From assembly GCA_041494275.1 (NCBI GenBank), contig JBGQAM010000036.1, positions 1 to 16,818 of the forward strand: 16,818 bases of DNA, read 5' to 3'. Shown here one piece after another: positions 6,830 through 13,578 of the stretch. The notes beneath the pieces were generated by a model. That model was given only the letters and a program-made list of their open reading frames with translations. It ran no database searches and was not told where the DNA came from. Position 1 is the stretch's first letter, and each line of letters opens with the position of its first letter. This DNA comes from COMBO-56-21 sp041494275. Lineage in GTDB: Archaea; Thermoplasmatota; Thermoplasmata; UBA10834. The position numbers were made by a program, and so were the translations under genes.

Positions 6830-7471
6830 CTAGAATATGTCGATTATCGCGGTCGAGTTCTCATAGATGTATCCTAGACTCATACCGTCCACAACTGAAT
6901 ACGGATGCTCCTGCCAATTGACGTTCCGCAAACCCGCCTGCAGAAAGGGAATCAATCCGTTCATCAGTCCAAGGGCCGTATCCAGTCTTTCGTTGAGCGT
7001 CACATTCTCGTCATATGTCACGTCCCAGGACCTGTTTTGTTCCATCGCCCAAACGACTTTGTAGACATTGTCCTTGAAATCATCCAGGGCGTGCTTCATC
7101 GTCCCGAATGTCATGTTCTTCTCATCATCATCGAGGTACATCACCTCGATTGCCCAAGTCCACTGAGATGCTTGACCTAGCGCGGACACCGCATCCAGGC
7201 CGGTCTGATATCGTGATTCCATGAGGAAAGACACGTCCAGCATATGATCGACGTTACTACTGGCAGCAGACAATTGATTGATGAGATTATTCGCAGCCAC
7301 ATTCTGGGCGCGATACTTTGCATCATGATAGTCCTGAGATTGACTATACAGGAAGACTGATAGAATCGACATCACGAGGATGATCGCGACCGCAATAACA
7401 AGAGCGACTTGCGGCATCCGCAGACGCTTCATTCTCCCAGAACCAGGATGAGCCTCCGACACCATACCCAT
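6830..7471 (-). CDS. Single-span membrane-anchored protein of unknown function
   Basis: This 213-residue protein has a short basic N-terminus (MKRLRMPQ), one hydrophobic segment at about 21-42 (VALVIAVAIILVMSILSVFL), and a polar, largely helical domain that should lie outside the membrane. That domain contains several N-x-S/T sites (for example NMTF, NRSW, NVTL, NSTA), possible archaeal N-glycosylation sequons. It ends abruptly in IIDIF. No family is recognised. The topology resembles pilin-like or sensor ectodomain anchors, but the prepilin motif is absent. Starts at 7471 and 7465 are both possible; a TATA-like ATTTATAT is about 32 bases before 7471, while GGAG is better spaced for 7465. The gene is divergent from NAC. 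Confidence 0.7.
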   Translation of the reverse strand: MGMVSEAHPGSGRMKRLRMPQVALVIAVAIILVMSILSVFLYSQSQDYHDAKYRAQNVAANNLINQLSAASSNVDHMLDVSFLMESRYQTGLDAVSALGQASQWTWAIEVMYLDDDEKNMTFGTMKHALDDFKDNVYKVVWAMEQNRSWDVTYDENVTLNERLDTALGLMNGLIPFLQAGLRNVNWQEHPYSVVDGMSLGYIYENSTAIIDIF

Positions 7472-7497
7472 CTCCTGGCTCTGGATGACGGTCTCCT

Positions 7498-7507
7498 GAT
7501 ATAAATG
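7498..7507 (-). promoter_or_regulatory. TATA box of the single-span membrane protein gene
   Basis: The minus strand reads CATTTATATC, about 27-36 bases before the ATG at 7471. It forms one half of a compact divergent promoter with the NAC TATA box at 7521-7528. Confidence 0.55.
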
Positions 7508-7520
7508 GTCGGCCAAAACT

Positions 7521-7528
7521 CTTTTATC
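7521..7528 (+). promoter_or_regulatory. TATA box of the NAC gene
   Basis: CTTTTATC preceded by CCAAAACT (BRE-like) gives a leader of about 20 bases to the ATG at 7574. GAGGT at 7562-7566 lies within that leader as an SD, seven bases before the start. Confidence 0.6.
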
Positions 7529-7573
7529 GCATGTGCCTGTTCCTGAGAGAAAGAGCCACGAGAGGTACCAAGC

Positions 7574-7945
7574 ATGATGCCCGGCGGAAGGATGAACCCC
7601 AAACAGATGAAAGCGATGATGAAGCGGATGGGGATCGACCAAGAGGAGATGCCCGATGTCGTGGAAGTCGTGATAAGAACCAAGACGAAGGAACTCGTTT
7701 TCAAGGACGTAGGCGTTTCCGCTGTGACCGTCCAGGGACAGAAGACGTACCAAATTGTGGGCACGCCGCAGGAGAGAGAGCGAAGGCGCGAAGAGGGCGA
7801 GGAAGACGACGGAGTCCCCGAGGATGACATCAGACTGGTCATGTCACAAACAGATTGCTCGGCGGCTGAGGCAAAGAAGGCGCTCCAGGAGACAGACGGA
7901 GCTCCGGCAGAAGCCATCCTCAAGATCATGTCCTCGCGCATGTAA
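7574..7945 (+). CDS. nac: Nascent polypeptide-associated complex protein (NAC)
   Basis: This 123-residue protein has the archaeal NAC layout. A methionine-rich N-terminus (MNPKQMKAMMKRMGI) is followed by the NAC barrel (about 27-64, VVEVVIRTKTKELVFKDVGV, then QTYQIVG-like end), a charged linker, and a C-terminal UBA domain (about 83-123, DIRLVMSQTDCSAAEAKKAL). Archaeal NAC is a homodimer that binds ribosomes and nascent chains near the exit tunnel. Length is normal. The ATG at 7574 has GAGGT seven bases upstream and a TATA-like box about 50 bases upstream. It is followed, with its own promoter, by the ABC transporter operon. Confidence 0.96.
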   Translation: MMPGGRMNPKQMKAMMKRMGIDQEEMPDVVEVVIRTKTKELVFKDVGVSAVTVQGQKTYQIVGTPQERERRREEGEEDDGVPEDDIRLVMSQTDCSAAEAKKALQETDGAPAEAILKIMSSRM

Positions 7946-7969
7946 GGCGCAAATTGATGGTCCCACAGC

Positions 7970-7979
7970 ATTATTTATC
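7970..7979 (+). promoter_or_regulatory. TATA box of the ABC transporter operon
   Basis: ATTATTTATC lies 51-60 bases before the ATPase ATG at 8030, giving a leader of about 25 bases that contains GGTGGAG as a possible SD. Confidence 0.5.
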
Positions 7980-8029
7980 AGGGGCCATTGTCTGAACGGG
8001 CACGGACGTGCTGGTGGAGCAACTCACTC

Positions 8030-8956
8030 ATGATAGAGATCATCGGCCTCGGCAGAACCTTCGACGGGAAGGCAGCGGTAGAAGACCTGAACCTGAAGGT
8101 GGAGAAGGGTGAGGTCTTCGGATTGCTGGGGCCCAACGGCGCCGGAAAAACCACCACGATCAGGATGCTCGCCTGCCTGATCAAGCAGACTTCAGGAACG
8201 GCCTTCGTTAACGGTCTTGAGATCAACACGAGTTCGGGCTCGCAGAAGATACGGGGCATAGTCGGCGTGCTCCCGGAGTCGCCTGGACTGTACGAGTCGC
8301 TGAGTGCGAACAAGAATCTCGATTTCTTCGCGCAGTTGTACGGCGTCCCGAAGGACAAGAGAGAGAAGAGGATCGAGGAGCTCCTGAAGATGCTCGAACT
8401 CTGGGACCGCAGAGACGAGCCCGTGGCAACATACTCCAAGGGCATGAAGCAAAAGATAGCCATTGCTCGTGCTTTCGTCCATGACCCACAGGTCGTGTTC
8501 CTGGACGAACCCACTGCTGGCCTTGACCCTCAAGCCGCTCTGACCGTGCGCGAGTTCCTCGTGGCTCTGAAGAAGGAAGGTAGAACAGTCTTCATCAACA
8601 GCCATCACCTGGACGAAGTGGAGAGGCTCTGCGACAGGATCGCCGTGATGAACAGGACCGCTCTTGCGATCGGCTCGCCCAAAGATCTAGCGAGAAGATA
8701 CTGGGACAGGACCACGGTATTGGAGCTCGCCGTGGTGGACGACGCATACGTGGATATCGTTCGCGGATTGGATTTCGCCACCAATGTGCGCGTCGATGAT
8801 GGACGGATACTTGTCGATCTGGATGACCCCGAGATCAGAAATCCAGTGATTGTTGAGAAACTGACACGCGCAGGGGCGAAGATAGAATACGTCACTGAGC
8901 TCAAAAGGTCGCTCGAGGACGTCTACATGAAGCTCATCGGAGGTGGGAACCGATGA
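8030..8956 (+). CDS. ABC-2 type transporter ATP-binding protein
   Basis: This 308-residue ATPase has Walker A GPNGAGKT (34-41), the signature YSKGMKQK (135-142, an LSGGQ variant common in ABC-2 exporters), Walker B VVFLDE (155-160), the D-loop AGLDP and the switch His192 within SHHL. At the Q-loop position there is Glu83 (LPESPGLYESL), a common replacement in this subfamily. A C-terminal extension after about 225 is typical of drug, Na+ or lipid exporters of this class. It would energise the downstream permease; the substrate is not evident. An in-frame TTG at 7988 exists, but the conserved family start aligns with the ATG at 8030, with GGTGGAG upstream. It overlaps the permease gene as ATGA. 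Confidence 0.95.
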   Translation: MIEIIGLGRTFDGKAAVEDLNLKVEKGEVFGLLGPNGAGKTTTIRMLACLIKQTSGTAFVNGLEINTSSGSQKIRGIVGVLPESPGLYESLSANKNLDFFAQLYGVPKDKREKRIEELLKMLELWDRRDEPVATYSKGMKQKIAIARAFVHDPQVVFLDEPTAGLDPQAALTVREFLVALKKEGRTVFINSHHLDEVERLCDRIAVMNRTALAIGSPKDLARRYWDRTTVLELAVVDDAYVDIVRGLDFATNVRVDDGRILVDLDDPEIRNPVIVEKLTRAGAKIEYVTELKRSLEDVYMKLIGGGNR

Positions 8957-9981
8957 GGATCGACAGAGCCGTCATCGTCGCGAAGAAGGATCTCTCCGAG
9001 TTCAGAAAGAATAGGTACATCATGATGACCATAGTCATGATGCCACTCATCTCAGCCGTGATCCTGCCAATCGTGTATGTTGTACCGATCAATCAGCTTA
9101 GCAGGCAGAGCCAGGCTGAGCTGGACCTGAGATTCAACATCACCTACGACTTGAACAACGCGACCTTGACGGACGCAACCATTTTCAATGCAAAGATCGA
9201 GAACGTGAACATAACGAACTGCATCATCCGCAACAGCATCGTGGAGAATTGCACCATATTGAATTCAAACTTCAATGAATCGCGGATAGCATATTCATCG
9301 GTAAGGAACAGCATGCTCGAACGATGCTATCTGGACAACCTGTCGCTCGACGTCGGCAACACGGTCCGCACATCGCAGTACGCTGGAGGCAGCCATGAAC
9401 TCGACCAGCTGAAAGCGCTCATGTTCAATGTGCTGCTGATACTCTTGATCATGATCCCGGTCACCATACCGACCGTCACGGCCTCCTACAGCTTTGTGGG
9501 CGAGAAAGTGAACAAGAGCCTCGAGCCGCTCTTGGCGACGCCGACGACCGACCTTGAACTGCTTGCGGGCAAATCGGGGTCCATCTTCGCAGTGAGCATG
9601 GCTGCTACTTGGCTTTCGTTCGTAGTGGCGGTGGTTCTGGTCGATGTTCTCACTGAACCGTCATTGGGGTACTATCCACTCCCGAACGTATACTGGATCG
9701 TCGGGATACTGCTCCTCGCTCCTGGAATGTGTCTGATGAGCATCTTGGCGAATGTGATAATCTCTTCCAGAGTGAACGATGTGAGGGTGTCGCAGCAGAT
9801 CGGCGGCGTCCTCATCCTGCCGGTCCTGCTGTTCTTCTTCTTCAGCCTAGCAGGCGTGCTCTCCACCGCGCTGCTCCCGATGATGGTCTTCTCCCTGGGA
9901 GTACTGGCGGTCGACGCTGGCATAGTGCTGTTGAGCTTGAGAGTCTTCAACAGGGAAGAGATACTGGTAAACTGGAAGTAG
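8953..9981 (+). CDS. ABC-2 type permease with pentapeptide-repeat insertion
   Basis: This 342-residue membrane protein starts with MRIDRAVIVAKKDLSEFRKN, the amphipathic start of ABC-2 permeases. A membrane segment follows at about 24-46, and five more lie at about 156-178, 210-232, 246-268, 284-304 and 306-328. The motif YSFVGEKVNKSLEPLLATPT (179-198) is the family's cytoplasmic coupling region. Between the first two membrane segments, residues 68-132 form 13 uninterrupted pentapeptides of the form x-N-[ASC]-x-[LIVF]. Such repeats fold as a right-handed quadrilateral beta-helix; here it should lie outside the cell. The ATG overlaps the ATPase stop by four bases, so the pair forms one exporter. 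The insertion may bind substrate or a cell-surface partner. Confidence 0.93.
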   Translation: MRIDRAVIVAKKDLSEFRKNRYIMMTIVMMPLISAVILPIVYVVPINQLSRQSQAELDLRFNITYDLNNATLTDATIFNAKIENVNITNCIIRNSIVENCTILNSNFNESRIAYSSVRNSMLERCYLDNLSLDVGNTVRTSQYAGGSHELDQLKALMFNVLLILLIMIPVTIPTVTASYSFVGEKVNKSLEPLLATPTTDLELLAGKSGSIFAVSMAATWLSFVVAVVLVDVLTEPSLGYYPLPNVYWIVGILLLAPGMCLMSILANVIISSRVNDVRVSQQIGGVLILPVLLFFFFSLAGVLSTALLPMMVFSLGVLAVDAGIVLLSLRVFNREEILVNWK

Positions 9982-10001
9982 CCATCAACCTGCTGCAAAA
10001 A

Positions 10002-10009
10002 GCTTAAAG
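10002..10009 (+). promoter_or_regulatory. TATA box of the 67-residue zinc-ribbon gene
   Basis: GCTTAAAG preceded by GCAAAAA (BRE-like) lies 32-39 bases before the ATG at 10041. Confidence 0.55.
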
Positions 10010-10040
10010 AACAAGCTGTCATTCCGAAGATGCTCACAAG

Positions 10041-10244
10041 ATGGTTCACATGAAACTAATCGACATGAAGACCAAGTGCCGGATCTGCGGCAAAGAGCTC
10101 ATCGCCGACGACAAGGACGACGATTTCGTTTCCTTCTACTGCATGAAGTGCGGCGTGTACACGACTAGGCCTGTCGACGAGTTCAAAGATGAACCGAAGC
10201 CTGCACCTCCAGCTCCGGCCAAGCCCGAAGACAAGAAGATCTGA
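10041..10244 (+). CDS. 67-residue zinc-ribbon protein
   Basis: This small protein has CRICG (Cys13, Cys16) and CMKCG (Cys34, Cys37) knuckles separated by an acidic loop (ADDKDDDFVSFY), a classic zinc ribbon. The C-terminal tail of about 20 residues is rich in Pro, Ala and Lys and probably disordered. The role is unknown; such proteins may bind nucleic acid or act as adaptors. Starts at 10041 and 10050 are both possible, with a TATA-like box 32-48 bases upstream. It has its own promoter, separate from the preceding exporter. Confidence 0.75.
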   Translation: MVHMKLIDMKTKCRICGKELIADDKDDDFVSFYCMKCGVYTTRPVDEFKDEPKPAPPAPAKPEDKKI

Positions 10245-10293
10245 ACGGTGACTCGACCTGGACTGGAGCCAGCATTTCTTCAATCCACCAACA

Positions 10294-10301
10294 CTTATAT
10301 A
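10294..10301 (+). promoter_or_regulatory. TATA box of the tRNA-Asp gene
   Basis: CTTATATA is the best TATA match upstream of the tRNA. It lies 63-70 bases from the mature 5' end, so the primary transcript would have a leader of about 40 bases. Confidence 0.6.
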
Positions 10302-10325
10302 CGCAGTTCGCTTTTGCCTCAAGAC

Positions 10326-10354
10326 GGCGCTCTGGAAACCGCTATTCCAGCGCC
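10326..10354 (+). other. Hairpin in the predicted tRNA-Asp leader
   Basis: GGCGC-TC-TGGAA pairs with TTCCA-GCGCC around a seven-base loop (ACCGCTA), giving ten base pairs with a two-base bulge. It lies between the predicted transcription start (about 10322) and the tRNA at 10364. It may be a processing structure or a small RNA made from the same promoter. Confidence 0.4.
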
Positions 10355-10363
10355 AATCCACGT

Positions 10364-10439
10364 GCCCCGGTAGTGTAGCGGCCTATCATCCGAGCCTGTC
10401 GAGTTCGGGACTCGGGTCCGAATCCCGACCGGGGCGCCA
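10364..10439 (+). tRNA. tRNA-Asp (GTC)
   Basis: The acceptor stem is GCCCCGG/CCGGGGC with discriminator G and an encoded CCA. The anticodon arm is CGAGC-CTGTCGA-GTTCG with anticodon GTC, and it includes a G:U pair. The T arm is TCGGG-TCCGAAT-CCCGA. The D arm begins GTGT, as in other archaeal Asp tRNAs. There is no intron. The encoded CCA contrasts with the initiator tRNA gene in the same window, which lacks it. Confidence 0.95.
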
Positions 10440-10445
10440 CCTTCT

Positions 10446-11057
10446 TCAATTGCGCGACAGAAGCAACTGATAGTACACCTGGGTCTCGAATCGAGAGACC
10501 AGCGTGAACGATTTGCTCGCGATTCTCAGGACTTCCTCCGGCTTCTTCCTATCTCTCATAGGCGGGCCGAACGGAGTCTCGCGTTTCTGAAACTCAATCA
10601 CCGTCAGCGATCCGTGCCTTCGAAGTACTCGAGCGCATTCCCCAAAGAGTCTTTCTTGACTGCCAACCTCATGATAGATGAACGCTGCTAGGACGTGAGC
10701 TATTGACGAATCGGCGAGCGGAAGATCGGTGATCTCTCCTCGGAGAACATGCACGTTGTCCACATCTCTCTCGCGGACACGTTTCGAAAGGATCTCAAGC
10801 ATCTTCGGCTCAATGTCAATCGCGATCACTTCTCGAGCCACTCTCGCGACAGGAAACGTGAAGTACCCTATGCCCGCTCCGAGATCCGCGACCACATCAT
10901 CTCTTCCGAGGCCGAGCCTCGGCAAGATAACCTCGACCGGGATGTTCTCCCTCCGTTCCGAGCCCTCGAGGCGCTCGATGAACTCACCTTCGGCCCAGAA
11001 ACGGTGCCCTTTACCCCCTCTTCTGCCCTTTTCGGACGAGGCTTTCTCGCGCTTCAT
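10446..11057 (-). CDS. Class I SAM-dependent methyltransferase
   Basis: This 203-residue protein has a basic N-terminus (KREKASSEKGRRGGKGHRFW), then motif I VADLGAGIGYFTFPVA (56-71), the acidic end of strand 2 (AIDIEPKML, Asp81), and a motif near GEITDLPLADSSIAHVLAAF. This matches UbiE/Methyltransf_11-like enzymes. The substrate is unknown. Related archaeal proteins act on small molecules, and the Lys/Arg-rich start could instead suggest an RNA or arsenite-type substrate; neither can be shown. The start is uncertain: the ATG at 11057 is where homology-like sequence begins, while the ATG at 11084 is also in frame. The stop lies seven bases from the encoded CCA of the convergent tRNA-Asp gene. 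Confidence 0.87.
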   Translation of the reverse strand: MKREKASSEKGRRGGKGHRFWAEGEFIERLEGSERRENIPVEVILPRLGLGRDDVVADLGAGIGYFTFPVARVAREVIAIDIEPKMLEILSKRVRERDVDNVHVLRGEITDLPLADSSIAHVLAAFIYHEVGSQERLFGECARVLRRHGSLTVIEFQKRETPFGPPMRDRKKPEEVLRIASKSFTLVSRFETQVYYQLLLSRN

Positions 11058-11208
11058 CGGACACCGATTCGAGAGGGGATGCATATTGGTTCCGCCTCTC
11101 GTCGACAGCTTACTGACTTCACAGGTTGTCAGCAGATGTTCCACGAGAAGCGTGGGTAGAGGATTTCCTGGAATGGACATATGAGAACCATGGTTTCCGA
11201 TGGACAAG

Positions 11209-11216
11209 CCTTATCT
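11209..11216 (+). promoter_or_regulatory. TATA box of the winged-helix/TPR gene
   Basis: CCTTATCT after GGACAAG lies 42-49 bases before the ATG at 11258. A leader of about 20 bases with GGAGAG as SD follows. Confidence 0.5.
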
Positions 11217-11257
11217 ATTCCATAAGCCGATGTGGTAAGTCCCTTCCCGGAGAGAGC

Positions 11258-12559
11258 ATGGCCACTAGAAACGAGATAGAGAGTCTCATCTTCTATGTTC
11301 TCGGAGAGAACAACCGGCAATTGCTGATCAAATCCGGCCTCGACGGAGTGTCGAAGGAGAGTCGGGTCGTTGCCCTCAGAGGCTTGCAGGACCTAGGCTG
11401 GATCGGGCACGGCGGCCTTGCGGATTATGAGGAGAGCTACTCGCTGACCAAAGAAGGAAGGAGGATCGCTGCTAATCACCCTGAGCTCTGTGACCTTGAG
11501 AAGAATGTCCAAGACCATATCACCGCTCTGAGAGAAGCCGACGGCGGATCTAATGGAACACGCAAGGACGCACTCAAGAGGCTCGTCTCAATACAGTGCG
11601 ACATGAGCAACTGGGATAGCGCACTATTGAACTGTTTTGCGGTAAGAAAGATTGCCGAGCGAACAAAGGACATCGATGGTCTGGCGTTCTCCTTCTTCTA
11701 TCAAGGGAGGGTTGAGGTTGCACAGAACCGCTGGGAAGAGGCACTCGAATCGTACTTGAACGCCATCGAGAAATACATGGAGGCTGGCGACAGGAAAGGT
11801 GTGTGTCTCACAAATGGCGCCATGGGGATCGTGTACGGCAACAAGGGAGACCACGCTTCGGCGATCCGATGCTTCGAGAGCAGCTTGTCCATGGCAAGAG
11901 CGATCGGAGACAAGCAATGCGAAGCCAAGGCACTTGGGAACCTCGCAATAATCTACGATTTGGAGGGCAGGACAGAGGAATCGGAGAACGCTAGCATAGG
12001 CTGTCTCGGATACTTCGTCGAGATAGGGGATGTGCAATATTCCAGCAGGATCTCGAACAACCTTGGAGTCCTGAACATGTCTAGGGAGAGATACGACACA
12101 GCAGCCGAATACTTCGAGAAGACGATAGTCGCATGCAGGAGAACTCGAGACATGGAGGTATTGGGGGCAGCTCTTGTGAACGCTGGGTATTGCTGCGCCC
12201 GAACCAACGAAACAGACAAATCACTGAGATTCACGGACGAGGCAATCTCGATTTTCAAAGAGCCGAACAACCTCAACATGCTTGCGCTTGCGTATAGGAA
12301 TTACGGCTATGTCGAGTTCCGCAATGCGAATCTGCAAAAAGGGTTTGAATGGTTTGAGAAGAGCGTCAGGTCAGCCAAGACCTCTGGAGTAGAAGACACA
12401 TACGCGGCCTGCTGCTACGAATATGGCATGGCACTGATTAAGACCGCGACAGATCCGAGGCTGGCAAGAAAACTACTGAAGAGATCATCGACAGTGTACC
12501 GGAACATCGGCAACTTGTCGTTGGCCAAAAAAGCCGAAGCTACGCTCGCTGGTCTCTGA
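11258..12559 (+). CDS. Winged-helix N-terminus plus TPR array, putative regulator or scaffold
   Basis: This 433-residue protein begins with a winged-helix-like domain (about 1-75, ending YSLTKEGRRIAANHPEL, where 'y.LT.eG.ria' is the usual last helix). It continues with about eight TPR-like helix pairs to the end, for example SFFYQGRVEVAQNRWEEALE, GIVYGNKGDHASAIRCFESS, YDTAAEYFEKTIV and YVEFRNANLQKGFEWFEKSV. Several repeats carry the glycine, alanine and aromatic positions of Kinesin light chain or LGN type TPRs. The layout suggests DNA binding controlled by a TPR-bound partner, as in archaeal wHTH-TPR regulators, but ligand and target are unknown. The ATG at 11258 has GGAGAG just upstream. 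No membrane segments are present. Confidence 0.85.
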   Translation: MATRNEIESLIFYVLGENNRQLLIKSGLDGVSKESRVVALRGLQDLGWIGHGGLADYEESYSLTKEGRRIAANHPELCDLEKNVQDHITALREADGGSNGTRKDALKRLVSIQCDMSNWDSALLNCFAVRKIAERTKDIDGLAFSFFYQGRVEVAQNRWEEALESYLNAIEKYMEAGDRKGVCLTNGAMGIVYGNKGDHASAIRCFESSLSMARAIGDKQCEAKALGNLAIIYDLEGRTEESENASIGCLGYFVEIGDVQYSSRISNNLGVLNMSRERYDTAAEYFEKTIVACRRTRDMEVLGAALVNAGYCCARTNETDKSLRFTDEAISIFKEPNNLNMLALAYRNYGYVEFRNANLQKGFEWFEKSVRSAKTSGVEDTYAACCYEYGMALIKTATDPRLARKLLKRSSTVYRNIGNLSLAKKAEATLAGL

Positions 12560-12643
12560 GCAGAGTTGCGCTCCTGGGATGCATAGTGCTATAGGGTTTT
12601 GGTGGGGACGTCTACTGAAACGTCACCCATTCTGGTTTGGGAT

Positions 12644-12853
12644 TCAGTGAAGCCACGTGTGACCGCCGGTCGTTCCGACCTTGTCCGCCACACAGGTCAT
12701 TGCCGTCTGAATCGAGTGCAGCCAAGTATGGCCTCCAGATGGCGTAACGCCAACGGCCACCAAAGCGATGGTTGCTCCAAGTGCTAGCACCCCAGCTACG
12801 ACTATGTATATTCTCCTCAGGTTTTTACCCCCGAGAGAAGCAATAGCACGCCC
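12644..12853 (-). pseudogene. Possible decayed or non-AUG-started small secreted/membrane peptide
   Basis: A minus-strand frame is open from just after a TAG (12854-12856) to the TGA at 12644-12646, about 69 codons. Its product includes KNLRRIYIVVAGVLALGATI and then ALVAVGVTPSGGHTWLH, a basic start followed by a hydrophobic segment exactly like a signal anchor. It ends with a second GGHTWLH copy. No ATG, GTG or TTG occurs before the hydrophobic segment; a CTG codon sits where a start would be expected (about 12820). Either the start codon has mutated, CTG is used, or the frame is spurious. The signal-like order of charges and the repeated GGHTWLH argue against chance. Confidence 0.4.
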
Positions 12854-13063
12854 CTATTTGAGGTGTTCTGTCGGCATATCAATGACTGCCAGAAACCATG
12901 AACGAGCAGAATTGGACATTCACTGAGGCCAGACGATTTTGAAGTGCGTTCGACCAATGACGGATCTTGCCGCAAAGCCTCCTGAGAGCGAATCCTAGGC
13001 GAGTGCTAGTCCCGAAGTCCTGTATTAACATCACGCTTTCCCATCCAGACGACGCCTAAAACA

Positions 13064-13071
13064 GTTATATC
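13064..13071 (+). promoter_or_regulatory. TATA box of the CARF-like/PIN operon
   Basis: GTTATATC preceded by CTAAAACA (BRE-like) lies 28-35 bases before the ATG at 13099, predicting a nearly leaderless mRNA for the pair. Confidence 0.6.
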
Positions 13072-13098
13072 ATCGACCTGACCATTATCCAAACAAGA

Positions 13099-13578
13099 AT
13101 GGCTCAGAAAGTATACATCACGATGACAGGCATCAACAAGTGGCCTGTTCTGAACAGCCTCTGGGCAGCGATCTGCTGCAAGGGCTACGTGCCTGACAAG
13201 ATCTATCTGTTCGTCACTATCGGGAGAGAGGTCGAGGCCCAGTCCCTTTCAGACTGGATCAAGATTCTCATGGATTCGTATGGCAAGAATGTCGAGCCCT
13301 TGCTGAGGACGATAGAGGAAGGCAATTTCGCGTCGTCCGGGAAGAAGATCACGGCCGTCATGGAGGAGGAGCGCGCCGCTGGAAACGAGGTAGCTATCGA
13401 CATCACCCCGGGCAGGAAGGCCATCATATCTTCCGCACTCCTTTCTGCCTGGCAGAAACAGGTGGACCACGTCTACTACCTCTATCTGGAGGACATGCGG
13501 AACGCGTCCAACCCGTACCCAATGATACCGTTCCATCTCCAGCACTTCGTCGACCTCAAAGAGGAGGTGTGGAAGTGA
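13099..13578 (+). CDS. CARF-like domain protein (putative cyclic-nucleotide sensor)
   Basis: This 159-residue single-domain protein shows an alternating strand-helix order like the CARF (AF1864) Rossmann-like fold. There is a first strand and helix KVYITMTGINKWPVLNSLWA (4-23), strand DKIYLFVT (33-40), helix SDWIKILMDSYG, strand VEPLLRTI and helix ITAVMEEERAAG. Then comes the motif NEVAIDITPGRKAIISSALL (96-115), and strand DHVYYLYLED. DITPGRKA corresponds to the family's hDhTGGTKxM ligand loop, with TPGRK in place of TGGTK. CARF domains bind cyclic oligoadenylates in CRISPR ancillary effectors, and RNA ends in RtcR. It has no fused effector; the effector is probably the PIN protein whose gene overlaps its end by four bases. 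A TATA box lies 28-35 bases upstream. The assignment rests on motif reading, without a profile search. Confidence 0.68.
   Translation: MAQKVYITMTGINKWPVLNSLWAAICCKGYVPDKIYLFVTIGREVEAQSLSDWIKILMDSYGKNVEPLLRTIEEGNFASSGKKITAVMEEERAAGNEVAIDITPGRKAIISSALLSAWQKQVDHVYYLYLEDMRNASNPYPMIPFHLQHFVDLKEEVWK
13561..13568 (+). promoter_or_regulatory. Strong Shine-Dalgarno that decides the PIN gene start
   Basis: GAGGAGGT inside the end of the CARF-like gene lies six bases before the GTG at 13575, the best-spaced strong SD in the window. Confidence 0.65.

Larger units (their letters stand above)
12560..13098. other. 539-base stretch without a confident gene
   Basis: Between the wHTH-TPR gene and the CARF-like gene no convincing ATG-started gene was found on either strand. 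The left half holds a minus-strand frame with a hydrophobic signal-like stretch (listed separately). The right half contains scattered CTGA and ATGA strings and the promoter of the CARF-like gene, but no recognisable structured RNA. Confidence 0.6.

Noticed and set aside
12599..12787. 62-codon plus-strand open frame in the gap
   Set aside because: It is antisense to the hydrophobic minus-strand frame, has no domain or promoter, and has a chance-like composition.
12890..12995. Possible box C/D small RNA (ATGA and CTGA strings arranged roughly as C, D', C', D)
   Set aside because: The C-like boxes match RTGATGA poorly, the D' to C' distance is about 30 bases, and there is no terminal stem.
12560..13098. 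CRISPR array near the CARF-like gene
   Set aside because: No regularly spaced direct repeats were seen here or elsewhere in the window.
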